Below, piece after piece: positions 52,713-59,993 of a stretch of 64,000 bases of DNA. Both the position numbers and the translations under genes were made by a program. Source of the DNA: Streptomyces sp. NBC_01707 (GTDB lineage: Bacteria; Actinomycetota; Actinomycetes; Streptomycetales; Streptomycetaceae); assembly GCF_041438805.1 (NCBI RefSeq), contig NZ_CP109190.1, forward strand, positions 3,348,001 to 3,412,000, given 5' to 3'. The notes beneath the pieces were generated by a model. That model made no database searches and was not told where the DNA came from. It saw only the letters and a list, made by a program, of their open reading frames with translations. The stretch's first letter is position 1; the number at the start of each line of letters is the position of its first letter.

Positions 52713-53797
52713 TGCTCACGGTTCTTGGCGATGGTGTCGGGGGCCACGGTGGTCGGCTTGTCGACCGTCGCGCCGAACTCGGTGAAGATCTCCGGCAGCT
52801 TCGCGTCCTTGGTGACCGGACTCACGAACATGTTGAGCGGCATGTCCTCCTGGAACTTCTTGCTGATGAGGAAGTCCAGCAGAGCCTTGCCCCCCGCCTC
52901 GTTCCTCGCGCCGTTCAGCAGCCCCGCGAACTCGATCTGGCGGAAGCAGGTGCCGGTCGCGACCCCCGTCGGGGCCTCGGTCGGCTGCGGCTTCGCGTAC
53001 AGCACCTCGGCCGGCGGGCTGGAGGCGTACGACACGACGAGCGGCCGGTCGGCCTTGGCCTTCTTGCCGCCCGCGGAGCCGGAGAACTCCTCGTTGTACG
53101 CCTGCTCCCAGCCGTCCACGACCTTGACGCCGTTGCTCTTCAGCTTCTTCCAGTAGTCCTGGTAGCCGCTCTCGCCGTAGGTCGCGACGGTGCCCAGCAG
53201 GAAGCCGAGCCCGGGCGACGAGGTCGCGGCGTTCTCCGTGACGAGGAGGTTCCTGTACGCGGGCTTCGCCAGGTCGTCGAAGGTCGTCGGCGGCGCGAGC
53301 TTCCTGTCGGCGAAGTACTTCTTGTCGTAGTTGATGCAGATGTCGCCGGTGTCGATCGGCGTGACCCGGTGCTTGGTCGCGTCCAGCTGGGTGTCGGCCG
53401 CGACCCGGTCGCTGCCCTTCGCTTCGTACGGCGTGAACAGACCGTTGTCGAGGGCGCGGGAGAGCAGCGTGTTGTCGACGCCGAAGAACACGTCACCGCG
53501 CGGGGAGCCCTTGGTCAGGATCTCCTGGTTGAGTGCGGCACCGGCGTCACCGCTCTTGAGCACCTTGACGGTGTAGCCGGTCTCCTCGGTGAACGCCTTC
53601 AGTACGTCCTTGGAGGCGTTGAAGGAGTCGTGGCTGACCAGGGTCACGGTCTTGGACCCGGAGCCCTTCGTGCCGCCCGACCCGGAGGCCGAGCCGTCGG
53701 AACTGCCGCAGCCGGCGAGTGCCGTGACGCCGAGTGCGGCCGCGACGGCCGTCGCCGCAAGCTGCTTGGTGCGGCGCGTGGTGCTGGTGGTGCTCAT
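52676..53797 (-). CDS. thiB: thiamine-binding lipoprotein (ThiB-like)
   Basis: A 373-residue extracellular binding protein from ATG 53797, with AGGAGG 9 bases upstream. A Sec signal with lipobox LAGC lies within the first 30 residues (TALAGCGSSDGSASG). The mature part resembles ThiB/TbpA: TVTLVSHDSFNASKDVLKAF, then FFGVDNTLLSRALDNGLF and a C-terminal QWVQSWSSL. It binds thiamine outside the cell and delivers it to the permease. The TPP riboswitch upstream supports the substrate. Confidence 0.9.
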   Translation of the reverse strand: MSTTSTTRRTKQLAATAVAAALGVTALAGCGSSDGSASGSGGTKGSGSKTVTLVSHDSFNASKDVLKAFTEETGYTVKVLKSGDAGAALNQEILTKGSPRGDVFFGVDNTLLSRALDNGLFTPYEAKGSDRVAADTQLDATKHRVTPIDTGDICINYDKKYFADRKLAPPTTFDDLAKPAYRNLLVTENAATSSPGLGFLLGTVATYGESGYQDYWKKLKSNGVKVVDGWEQAYNEEFSGSAGGKKAKADRPLVVSYASSPPAEVLYAKPQPTEAPTGVATGTCFRQIEFAGLLNGARNEAGGKALLDFLISKKFQEDMPLNMFVSPVTKDAKLPEIFTEFGATVDKPTTVAPDTIAKNREQWVQSWSSLVVK

Positions 53798-53834
53798 CGT
53801 TGATTCCTCCTGGGTTTGACCAGGAAGAGACGCG

Positions 53835-53862
53835 GCCCTGCCCGCCGGGAGGCGGGCAGGGC
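53835..53862 (-). terminator. riboswitch expression-platform hairpin
   Basis: GCCCTGCCCGCC (53835-53846) and GGCGGGCAGGGC (53851-53862) pair exactly around a four-base loop, in the leader between the TPP riboswitch and the thiB start. It could be the terminator or anti-sequestering hairpin switched by TPP. There is no T-run. Confidence 0.65.
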
Positions 53863-53883
53863 GCAACAGCATGAGTTGATGAC

Positions 53884-53982
53884 CGAACTTCCTACCCGGA
53901 ATGACCCGGGCGAGGTTCAGAGGGTCTGCGGCCAACCTGTCGTCGGTGCCGCACTCTCAGCGCTGTGGCGCTCCCCTGTCGG
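53884..53982 (-). ncRNA. TPP (THI-box) riboswitch
   Basis: On the minus strand the leader shows the conserved THI-box elements: a start near GGGGAGCGCC, the CTGAGA core, then GACCCTCTGAACCT and the closing CCGGGTAGG. This layout is the established TPP aptamer. It precedes thiB by about 90 bases and, on binding thiamine pyrophosphate, would switch the thiamine transporter operon off. Confidence 0.9.
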
Positions 53983-54022
53983 AATATGAAATTGATTTCG
54001 GCCCAGATTACACGGGCCGCTT

Positions 54023-55129
54023 TCAGCGCTCGGATGCCGCCAGCTGCCCGCACGCTCCGTCGATCTCCTGGCCGCGGGTGTCCCGCACCGTCACGGGCAC
54101 CCCGTGGGCGGCGATCGCCTCGACGAAGGCCTTCTCGTCCTCGGGCCGCGAGGCCGTCCACTTCGAGCCGGGCGTCGGGTTCAACGGAATCAGGTTGACA
54201 TGCACGCGCTTGCCCTTGAGGAGCCGGCCGAGCAGGTCACCACGCCAGGCCTGGTCGTTGATGTCGCGGATCAGCGCGTACTCGATGGAGATCCGGCGGC
54301 CGGACTTCTCCGCGTACTCCCATGCCGCATCGAGCACCTCGCGCACCTTCCAGCGCGTGTTCACCGGCACGAGCGTGTCCCGCAGCTCGTCGTCCGGCGC
54401 ATGCAGCGAAACTGCGAGCCGGCACTTGAAGCCCTCGTCGGCGAAGCGCAGCATGGCCGGCACCAGGCCCACGGTGGAGACGGTGATCCCGCGCTGCGAC
54501 AGGCCGAGGCCGTCCGGTTCGGGGTCGGTCAGCCGGCGGATCGCGCCGACCACCCGCTTGTAGTTGGCCAGGGGCTCGCCCATGCCCATGAAGACGATGT
54601 TGGAGAGCCGCGCAGGCCCGCCCGGCACCTCTCCGTCGCGCAGCGCCCGCATACCGTCCACGATCTGGTGGACGATCTCCGCGGTCGACAGATTGCGGTC
54701 CAGACCGGCCTGCCCCGTCGCGCAGAACGGGCAGTTCATCCCGCACCCGGCCTGCGACGAGATGCACATCGTCACCCGTTCCGGGTACCGCATGAGGACG
54801 GACTCGACCAGCGTCCCGTCATGCAGCTTCCACAGCGTCTTACGGGTGGTGTCGTCGTCACAGCTGATGTGCCGGACCACGGACATCAGGTCGGGGAACA
54901 TCGCCTCGGCGAGCTTGTCCCGCGAACCGGCCGGGATGTTGGTCCACTCCGCCGGGTCGTGCGCGTACCGCGCGAAGTAGTGCTGCGACAGCTGCTGCGC
55001 GCGGAAGGGCTTCTCGCCGATCGCGGCGACGGCTTCCTTGCGCTCGGCGGGCGTGAGGTCGGCGAGGTGCCGCGGCGGCTTCTTGGCTCCGCGGGGCGCG
55101 ACGAAAGTGAGTTCTCCGGGCTTAGGCAT
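54023..55129 (-). CDS. rlmN: 23S rRNA/tRNA adenine-C2 methyltransferase RlmN
   Basis: A 368-residue radical SAM enzyme from ATG 55129. The CxxxCxxC cluster motif (CGMNCPFC) lies near residue 124, followed by [15 protein letters not shown] and the GMGEPLANY motif. The C-terminal [12 protein letters not shown] carries the conserved methyl-carrying cysteine. It methylates A2503 of 23S rRNA and A37 of some tRNAs. It is the last core gene before the second accessory block. Confidence 0.95.
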   Translation of the reverse strand: MPKPGELTFVAPRGAKKPPRHLADLTPAERKEAVAAIGEKPFRAQQLSQHYFARYAHDPAEWTNIPAGSRDKLAEAMFPDLMSVVRHISCDDDTTRKTLWKLHDGTLVESVLMRYPERVTMCISSQAGCGMNCPFCATGQAGLDRNLSTAEIVHQIVDGMRALRDGEVPGGPARLSNIVFMGMGEPLANYKRVVGAIRRLTDPEPDGLGLSQRGITVSTVGLVPAMLRFADEGFKCRLAVSLHAPDDELRDTLVPVNTRWKVREVLDAAWEYAEKSGRRISIEYALIRDINDQAWRGDLLGRLLKGKRVHVNLIPLNPTPGSKWTASRPEDEKAFVEAIAAHGVPVTVRDTRGQEIDGACGQLAASER

Positions 55130-55248
55130 GGTTCCTCCAGTGTTGCAGACACGCCGTGGTGGCAGAGGCCTTTGCCAGGTCAGGACGGGTGAGGTGCATA
55201 GACGACCGGTCGTCGTTGGTCGTCATTAGTCGACGTCGGCGACCCTTT

Positions 55249-55281
55249 GACGGCCCACAGACGGCCCAGAGACGTCCCAGC
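55249..55281. repeat. three tandem 11-bp GACGGCCCACA-type units
   Basis: GACGGCCCACA, GACGGCCCAGA and GACGTCCCAGC follow each other here. The first 19 bp (GACGGCCCACAGACGGCCC) recur exactly at 55857-55875. The iteron form resembles integrase arm-binding sites. Confidence 0.5.
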
Positions 55282-55359
55282 GATTCCGAGGGACAGTGAC
55301 CGATTACACGAGAGAGAGGGTGCGCGCACGGCGTCCCGCCGGGACCTAGAATCGAATAT

Positions 55360-55701
55360 GTGTCCGAAAACCTCTCTCGTCTGGATCGCCTGCGCATCGT
55401 GCGCGAGTGGCAGGCGTACCAGCTCGGCCGAACCGATCGGACCATCGCCGAACTGGAAGAACGCGAGGCCGCAGCCGCCCGGGCAGCACGCACCCTGCCG
55501 CCGCCGGCACCCGACTGGAAGCTCTCCCTGCAGCGCGCCGGCGGCACGTCCCATGCCGACGCCGTCCACACGGGAGACTGCGGCATGGGCGGCAAGAGAA
55601 CGAAGTCGATGACCCGGGAGCAGGCCCTGCGTGCGCTCACGGAAGACGGCATCACGGCCTGCCCCTACTGCCGGCCGGACAGAGAGCTTGGAGTGCTGTG
55701 A
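55360..55701 (+). CDS. DUF6233 family protein
   Basis: A 113-residue protein from GTG 55360. The N-terminus (SRLDRLRIVREWQAYQL) is helical. The C-terminus has HTGDCGMGGKRTKSMT, then ALTEDGITACPYCRPD, a Cys/His arrangement that could hold zinc. The family (recalled as DUF6233) is abundant in Streptomyces accessory regions and its function is unknown. It is flanked by the two exact copies of the 19-bp repeat, suggesting that it travelled as a unit or marks an integration scar. Confidence 0.7.
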   Translation: MSENLSRLDRLRIVREWQAYQLGRTDRTIAELEEREAAAARAARTLPPPAPDWKLSLQRAGGTSHADAVHTGDCGMGGKRTKSMTREQALRALTEDGITACPYCRPDRELGVL

Positions 55702-55856
55702 ACCGCGGACCGTTGGAGCAACAGCCCGGTCTCCGGCTCCTGAAGCGCTGGTATAGAGCCACCCATCCGCGGGATGCGGCGTCGCTCCGCAATATGCCGG
55801 AGAGCTGCGTGGTTGTGGGTGTCATTGGCCGTTGGCGGTCATCGTCGGCCCCCGTC

Positions 55857-55875
55857 GGACGGCCCACAGACGGCC
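55857..55875. repeat. second copy of the 19-bp direct repeat
   Basis: GACGGCCCACAGACGGCCC, identical to 55249-55267 and 608 bp away. Weaker similarity extends upstream in both copies (CGTTGG, GTCAT). Confidence 0.5.
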
Positions 55876-55929
55876 CGGAGGAAGGCCAAGCGTGCCAAGA
55901 AGGCTTTGACGGATATGCCGCAGGAGACG

Positions 55930-56550
55930 TCATCCGGTCGTCGGGCGGCCCACCAGAAGATCGCTCATTTCGATCATCGAGCGCCAGGCCGCCCTGCGTC
56001 GCTGCTCGCTCTGGGTACTGTCCAGGACGCTCTTCACCTCCTCGGCAACGCGGAACCGGTACAGCGCAAGCTCCGCAGTGCGCTGGGTGGGCTGGAGACT
56101 GTCCCAGAACTGCTTCATCGTGGCCCACTCGTCGAGGTCGGGCAGGTGGCCCCAGTCGGCAACGCTGTGGGTTGCCGGACCAGATCGAAGTGGAGCGCCG
56201 CTGCGGAGGTTGAGGACCTCGCCCCAGGCGTCTTCTGGGATGCCCCTGCGGGTGACGTACCAAGACTCGGGCGATCCCGTCCTGCCAAGCGTCGTAGCCG
56301 TGGCAACGCCAGCCCTCCAGGCGGGCCAGTACTGCATGGAGAGGGTGGGCCGGACGGCGATGCGCACCTCGTTCTTGTCGTCCCATGAGGACAAGCCGTT
56401 GTCGTCGACGTTGTCGGTGTCCTGCAACCAGACCACAGGACCTTCAAAGAGGTCATGGGGTGCACGGTGGCACTGTGGGGTGATGACACCCAAGGAGCGG
56501 ATCTTGTCCCAGCCGTCCGGGTTGGTGAAGTGGTAGAGCGTTCCTGTCAT
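55930..56550 (-). CDS. possible ADP-ribosyltransferase-like hypothetical protein
   Basis: A 206-residue protein from ATG 56550. The start TLYHFTNPDGWDKIRSLGVITP, followed by GPVVWLQDTDN and KNEVRIAV, resembles the HFT...GL..P..VWLT opening of small ART-superfamily or DarT-like proteins, where the histidine contacts NAD. I cannot identify a secure catalytic glutamate, and the C-terminal half (WDSLQPTQRTAELALYRFRVAEEVKSVL) is helical and unfamiliar. A toxin-like or nucleic-acid-modifying enzyme is possible but unproven. It lies in the same accessory block as the ABC-3C operon. Confidence 0.45.
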   Translation of the reverse strand: MTGTLYHFTNPDGWDKIRSLGVITPQCHRAPHDLFEGPVVWLQDTDNVDDNGLSSWDDKNEVRIAVRPTLSMQYWPAWRAGVATATTLGRTGSPESWYVTRRGIPEDAWGEVLNLRSGAPLRSGPATHSVADWGHLPDLDEWATMKQFWDSLQPTQRTAELALYRFRVAEEVKSVLDSTQSEQRRRAAWRSMIEMSDLLVGRPTTG

Positions 56551-56827
56551 GCCTGGAGTGTGGCGTGCCGGAGTGCCCCTTCGTCAGCTGGCACCGGCGC
56601 CTAAGTTTCCTCGGGTGATCAGTACGGGCAGACCGATTGTCAGCCCGAGCGGTGACTGAGGTGAGACGCCGCGGTGGTCATTCTGAGTGTCGTAGGTGCC
56701 CAGCGCCGGTACTGCATGTCATCAGGAGTGATCAGCGTCACAGGGGGAGATCTGGGTTTCATTGCCGGATCGCTGCCGTGCCGGGACCGAGGGGTGAAGG
56801 CTCGAACCTCGTAAAGGAGCATCGCGG

Positions 56828-57787
56828 ATGACGACCAGCACCTCGTGGCCAATCCAGCAGCAGATCAAGCCCAGGCCCCCCGAGCCGTATCCCTTCGTCG
56901 GGGCGGCACTGGAGGGGCACCTGCTGGCGTACGTAGCCGTGAAGCGCAGCAAGGGGGGCGACATCCCGATGTTCGCCTTTGAGAGCGGGGGCGCCGAGGA
57001 GTGCGGCCTGATGGAAATCCGTCCCGACGGGACCGTTGCTCCCGAGATCGCAAACCTCTCGCCCACCAAGTTCGTCACGCTGAACGATCCGGCTCTCCGC
57101 CAGGACCCTGTCGGCCAGCCCGGTCCGCTCCGGTCCCCCTCTGGGCCTGTCCCCGCCCCTGTGCTGCGCACTGCCCGTGCCCTCGCCGCGCGGCAAGCCG
57201 CCGCGGCCGGGAACGGGCGCTCGGTCGAAGCGTTCATGACCGAGGTCCTGGGGTTGTGGCGCGGCGCACGATGGCAGGAGCCGGTCTCCACCGCCCTGTT
57301 GGGTGACTGGGTTGGCTCCCTGCACACCGATGGCCGGGTTGGTCCCGGCGCCTTGGAGTACCTCAAGGCCGAGACCCGGGTACTCCACCGGCAAATGACC
57401 CCCTTGTGGGAGCGCAAGGTCAACGGCAGACGACTGTGGGGCCTGGATTTCGCCCTCGGTGACGGTCTGACGGTCTACGACGTCGTCGCTGGCGGCCCAG
57501 ACCCGTACGAGATGCTTGCCGGTACCGTGCCCGACGACCCGCGGGTGGCAACGGTCCTTAACGACCTCACGCCGGCCGAGCGTGCCGTTGCGATGGCCTG
57601 GGCCGACTCGCAGGTCACCAGCTGGACCGAGGCGGCATCCAGCATTATGGCGCTCGCTCCAGCGCAGTTCACCGGCCTCGACCCGGCCGCACTGGGCGAA
57701 CGAGTCCGCCGCAAACTTAAGCGGCTCGGCGCCCGGCACACCGCCCTCGCCGCCGCGGCCGCCGCCCAGAGGTGGGAGCGGGCGTGA
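56828..57787 (+). CDS. hypothetical protein of actinomycete integrative-element type
   Basis: A 319-residue protein from ATG 56828 with AAGGAG 8 bases upstream. The N-terminal third is a mixed strand region, the middle has alanine-rich helices (RTARALAARQAAAAGNGRSVEAF), and the last 30 residues (VRRKLKRLGARHTALAAAAAAQ) are basic and helical. No known catalytic motif. It is coupled to a small membrane protein gene (GTGA overlap), an arrangement common in conjugative or integrative elements. Function unknown. Confidence 0.55.
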   Translation: MTTSTSWPIQQQIKPRPPEPYPFVGAALEGHLLAYVAVKRSKGGDIPMFAFESGGAEECGLMEIRPDGTVAPEIANLSPTKFVTLNDPALRQDPVGQPGPLRSPSGPVPAPVLRTARALAARQAAAAGNGRSVEAFMTEVLGLWRGARWQEPVSTALLGDWVGSLHTDGRVGPGALEYLKAETRVLHRQMTPLWERKVNGRRLWGLDFALGDGLTVYDVVAGGPDPYEMLAGTVPDDPRVATVLNDLTPAERAVAMAWADSQVTSWTEAASSIMALAPAQFTGLDPAALGERVRRKLKRLGARHTALAAAAAAQRWERA

Positions 57788-57966
57788 CCGTGACCACCCT
57801 GCTCCTGGGCCTGCTGCTCGGCATCGTTACCCTGCTCGTCGGCGCCGGGGTCCTAGTCCTACTCCTCCACCGCCCCGCCTGGTGCGCCCCGCTCGCCGGG
57901 GCCCTCGCCACGATGATGCTCGTAGCCACCGTTACCGGGCTGCTGGTCGCTGTCACCCGCGGCTGA
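57784..57966 (+). CDS. small two-helix membrane protein
   Basis: GTG 57784 overlaps the stop of the preceding gene as GTGA and gives 60 residues: two hydrophobic helices (TTLLLGLLLGIVTLLVGAGV, and the later ALATMMLVATVTGLLVAV) joined by a short HRPAWCAP loop. It resembles the tiny Spd-type membrane proteins of Streptomyces plasmids in size, but identity cannot be claimed. Confidence 0.55.
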   Translation: MTVTTLLLGLLLGIVTLLVGAGVLVLLLHRPAWCAPLAGALATMMLVATVTGLLVAVTRG

Positions 57967-58183
57967 CATCCCCCCTCCCCCGGCGGACCGACGCCTACCA
58001 GTTCCGCTGGGGGACCTGTTGCGCCTGGATAACTACCTGAGAGCACCTCAGGCTCTGCAAGCACTTGACCCGGATGTGTCGGCATTGCATCCAGAGCAGC
58101 GCAGCTCGGAGTCCTAGAACCCGACTCCCATGCGCGAAGGCCTGCCGCATATGCGATCAAGCCGGTAGCATCCCGCAGGGGTG

Positions 58184-58201
58184 AGCTTGTCGTTACAAGC
58201 T
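58184..58201. promoter_or_regulatory. perfect 7-bp palindrome upstream of the ABC-3C operon
   Basis: AGCTTGT (58184-58190), loop CGTT, ACAAGCT (58195-58201). Direct repeats GTTAC lie at 58192-58196 and 58202-58206. It ends 26 bases before the first gene. A possible TAGCAT -10 is at 58166-58171, which would place it in the leader as an operator or RNA hairpin. Confidence 0.5.
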
Positions 58202-58227
58202 GTTACGGCAGGGCCGAAGGGGTGGGC

Positions 58228-59430
58228 ATGGCGGAGCCGGTAGAGAATCTGCTAGAAGCTCTCGCAAGGATGGAGAGTGAAGAGACTGGAACCCGAACCT
58301 TCGCACGTTACCAATGGCAGGCCAAACAAGCGGTACGGCACTGGCTCACATGCTTGAAATCCGACAGTGCCCCCATCGCGATCATTTGCGAGAAGCTCGA
58401 AGATCTAGCCATTATCTACCGTGATTTTGTGCGATTTGCGCAGCTAAAAACTCGTGATCGTGGGTCGTGGAGTGCGAACGCAACTTGCGACAAGGGCCAT
58501 GGAATTGATTCGCTTATTCGCGCATACAAGGGTGCGCGCGAGGTCGGCGTTCACGAAAACTCTGCATTTGAACTGTGGCTCGAAGGACCCATGTCGGATC
58601 TTAAAGAAACTGTTAGTTTCTTCGAGAACCCTACGACTGCACCTAGCGCACTTCGCACCAAGATGGTCACGCTGGGTCTTCCTCGAGGCCACATAGACGA
58701 TTTTCTCGGCCGTCTATTCATTCATGTCAAGCAGCCATCGCGAGCACACATCGATGCCGTCATCCTTCGGGAGATGGCTGCACTTTGGCCAGGCCAGTCA
58801 ATACCCGAGCTAGAGGACGTGTACACGCGGCTCCTCGAAGGTGCCTCAGCAGCACAGGCAGGCGAGCCTCCAAATGGCGTAGTGCGCCGCCTCGTGGCTG
58901 AGTGCGTCGCGTCTCCTGACGAACCAACTGTGCCCGATGATCTAGCAGTTCATTTCCTGAGCAGATCGCAGATAACGTCGATGACTCCACCTCTGGCTAG
59001 CGAAACCGATCAAGACCTACTGGAACGCATGTCAGCTGGCGAAATAACCTCCATGCTGGAACTTAAGATGCGTCGCGCCGGCGTCAGTCCATCCGTGCTA
59101 CAGCAAGCTCAGGACTTGCGCGCGCAGGCAGATATATCCAGGCAACTCCTCCTCGCCAGTCGCTCCGACGTTGACAGCCAGTTCGCGAAGCTAGACACCA
59201 GAATTTTGACTGTTGCGCGCGCAATCGCAGACAAAGCAAGTTTGAATTCTGCCACCAATCCTGTAGCCGCTGCACGACCCGCCGATTACATCAGCGCAGA
59301 ACTACTAAGCAATCCGGGCATTCTTGGTCAGCTTGATAAGTCCGACCTATTTGAGGGAGACGGACTTGAGCTCTACGGATATTTGTGTCATCTGTCGGAT
59401 GCGTGCCGATTCCCATGGAGAGCGGCATGA
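58228..59430 (+). CDS. ABC-3C effector: DUF4297/Cap4-type PD-(D/E)XK nuclease
   Basis: A 400-residue protein from ATG 58228 (AGGGG upstream; GTG 58222 is less likely). The N-terminal 90 residues fit the DUF4297/Cap4 nuclease: GTRTFARYQWQ (Y29, W30, Q31), the acidic CEKLEDLAIIY (E55, E58, D59) and the QLK motif FAQLKTRD (Q72, K74). This is the PD-(D/E)XK core. The rest is helical, with acidic LLSN-type segments that probably contact the partner proteins. In this class of system the nuclease cuts DNA once released by the ATPase. The gene is clearly less GC-rich than the flanks and is ATGA-coupled to the next gene. Confidence 0.8.
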   Translation: MAEPVENLLEALARMESEETGTRTFARYQWQAKQAVRHWLTCLKSDSAPIAIICEKLEDLAIIYRDFVRFAQLKTRDRGSWSANATCDKGHGIDSLIRAYKGAREVGVHENSAFELWLEGPMSDLKETVSFFENPTTAPSALRTKMVTLGLPRGHIDDFLGRLFIHVKQPSRAHIDAVILREMAALWPGQSIPELEDVYTRLLEGASAAQAGEPPNGVVRRLVAECVASPDEPTVPDDLAVHFLSRSQITSMTPPLASETDQDLLERMSAGEITSMLELKMRRAGVSPSVLQQAQDLRAQADISRQLLLASRSDVDSQFAKLDTRILTVARAIADKASLNSATNPVAAARPADYISAELLSNPGILGQLDKSDLFEGDGLELYGYLCHLSDACRFPWRAA

Positions 59431-59993
59431 ATAGATCTCTAGACGTACGGGAAACGATTCCGCGTCACAAGTTTCGTGCGACACCTGAGGCCGAAACACG
59501 CGTGCTTCTATTGATCGATGGGTTCAGCCACAAGCCGAGGGGAATCGGGCGATGCCTTGAGGGCCGCGTAAAGCTGGCGAAGCTGGACTTCTTGCTGCGC
59601 TATCCAAAACACTTAAGTCGAGTCCTTGAGAAGCTTGGCGTAGAAATTCAGCGTCCAGAACTACTTGATACGGATGCGCCGCTCGACTCACGGATGATGC
59701 GATACAAGTATGGGCCCTGGGATCCTTCTTACTACGCAGTTCTGGGCTCTCTAATCGGTCGGGGCCTGGTCAGAGTAGAACCTCTGGAAAGCGCTAACGG
59801 CCTCGGCTACTCTACAACCGCAATAGGAGCGGATCTGTCGGAGAGTTTGCGGGACGACGAGAGTTTCTATGTAATCGATAGCAGGATCAAGCTACTTCGT
59901 AGGCATCTGGATAAAAGCGGATCCACCCTGAAGAAATATCTGTATGAACTTCCCGAGGTGGCCGACTCTACTTGGCACGAGGAGTTGACGTGA
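59427..59993 (+). CDS. ABC-3C middle component (winged-helix)
   Basis: A 188-residue protein from ATG 59427, which overlaps the nuclease stop as ATGA; GGAG lies at 59417-59420. The core KLAKLDFLLRYPKHLSRVL is followed by RMMRYKYGPWDPSYYAVLGSLIGRGLVRV, the winged-helix signature of the small middle component in ABC-3C loci, which bridges effector and ATPase. Codon 63 is TTA (59613-59615), a rare codon in Streptomyces read by the bldA tRNA, so translation may be tied to development. Its stop overlaps the ATPase start as GTGA. Confidence 0.8.
   Translation: MNRSLDVRETIPRHKFRATPEAETRVLLLIDGFSHKPRGIGRCLEGRVKLAKLDFLLRYPKHLSRVLEKLGVEIQRPELLDTDAPLDSRMMRYKYGPWDPSYYAVLGSLIGRGLVRVEPLESANGLGYSTTAIGADLSESLRDDESFYVIDSRIKLLRRHLDKSGSTLKKYLYELPEVADSTWHEELT

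Noticed and set aside
53798-53935. An upstream extension of the ThiB frame that would add 46 residues.
   Set aside because: It runs through the TPP riboswitch and a hairpin; the ATG at 53797 has a strong AGGAGG site and a normal signal peptide.
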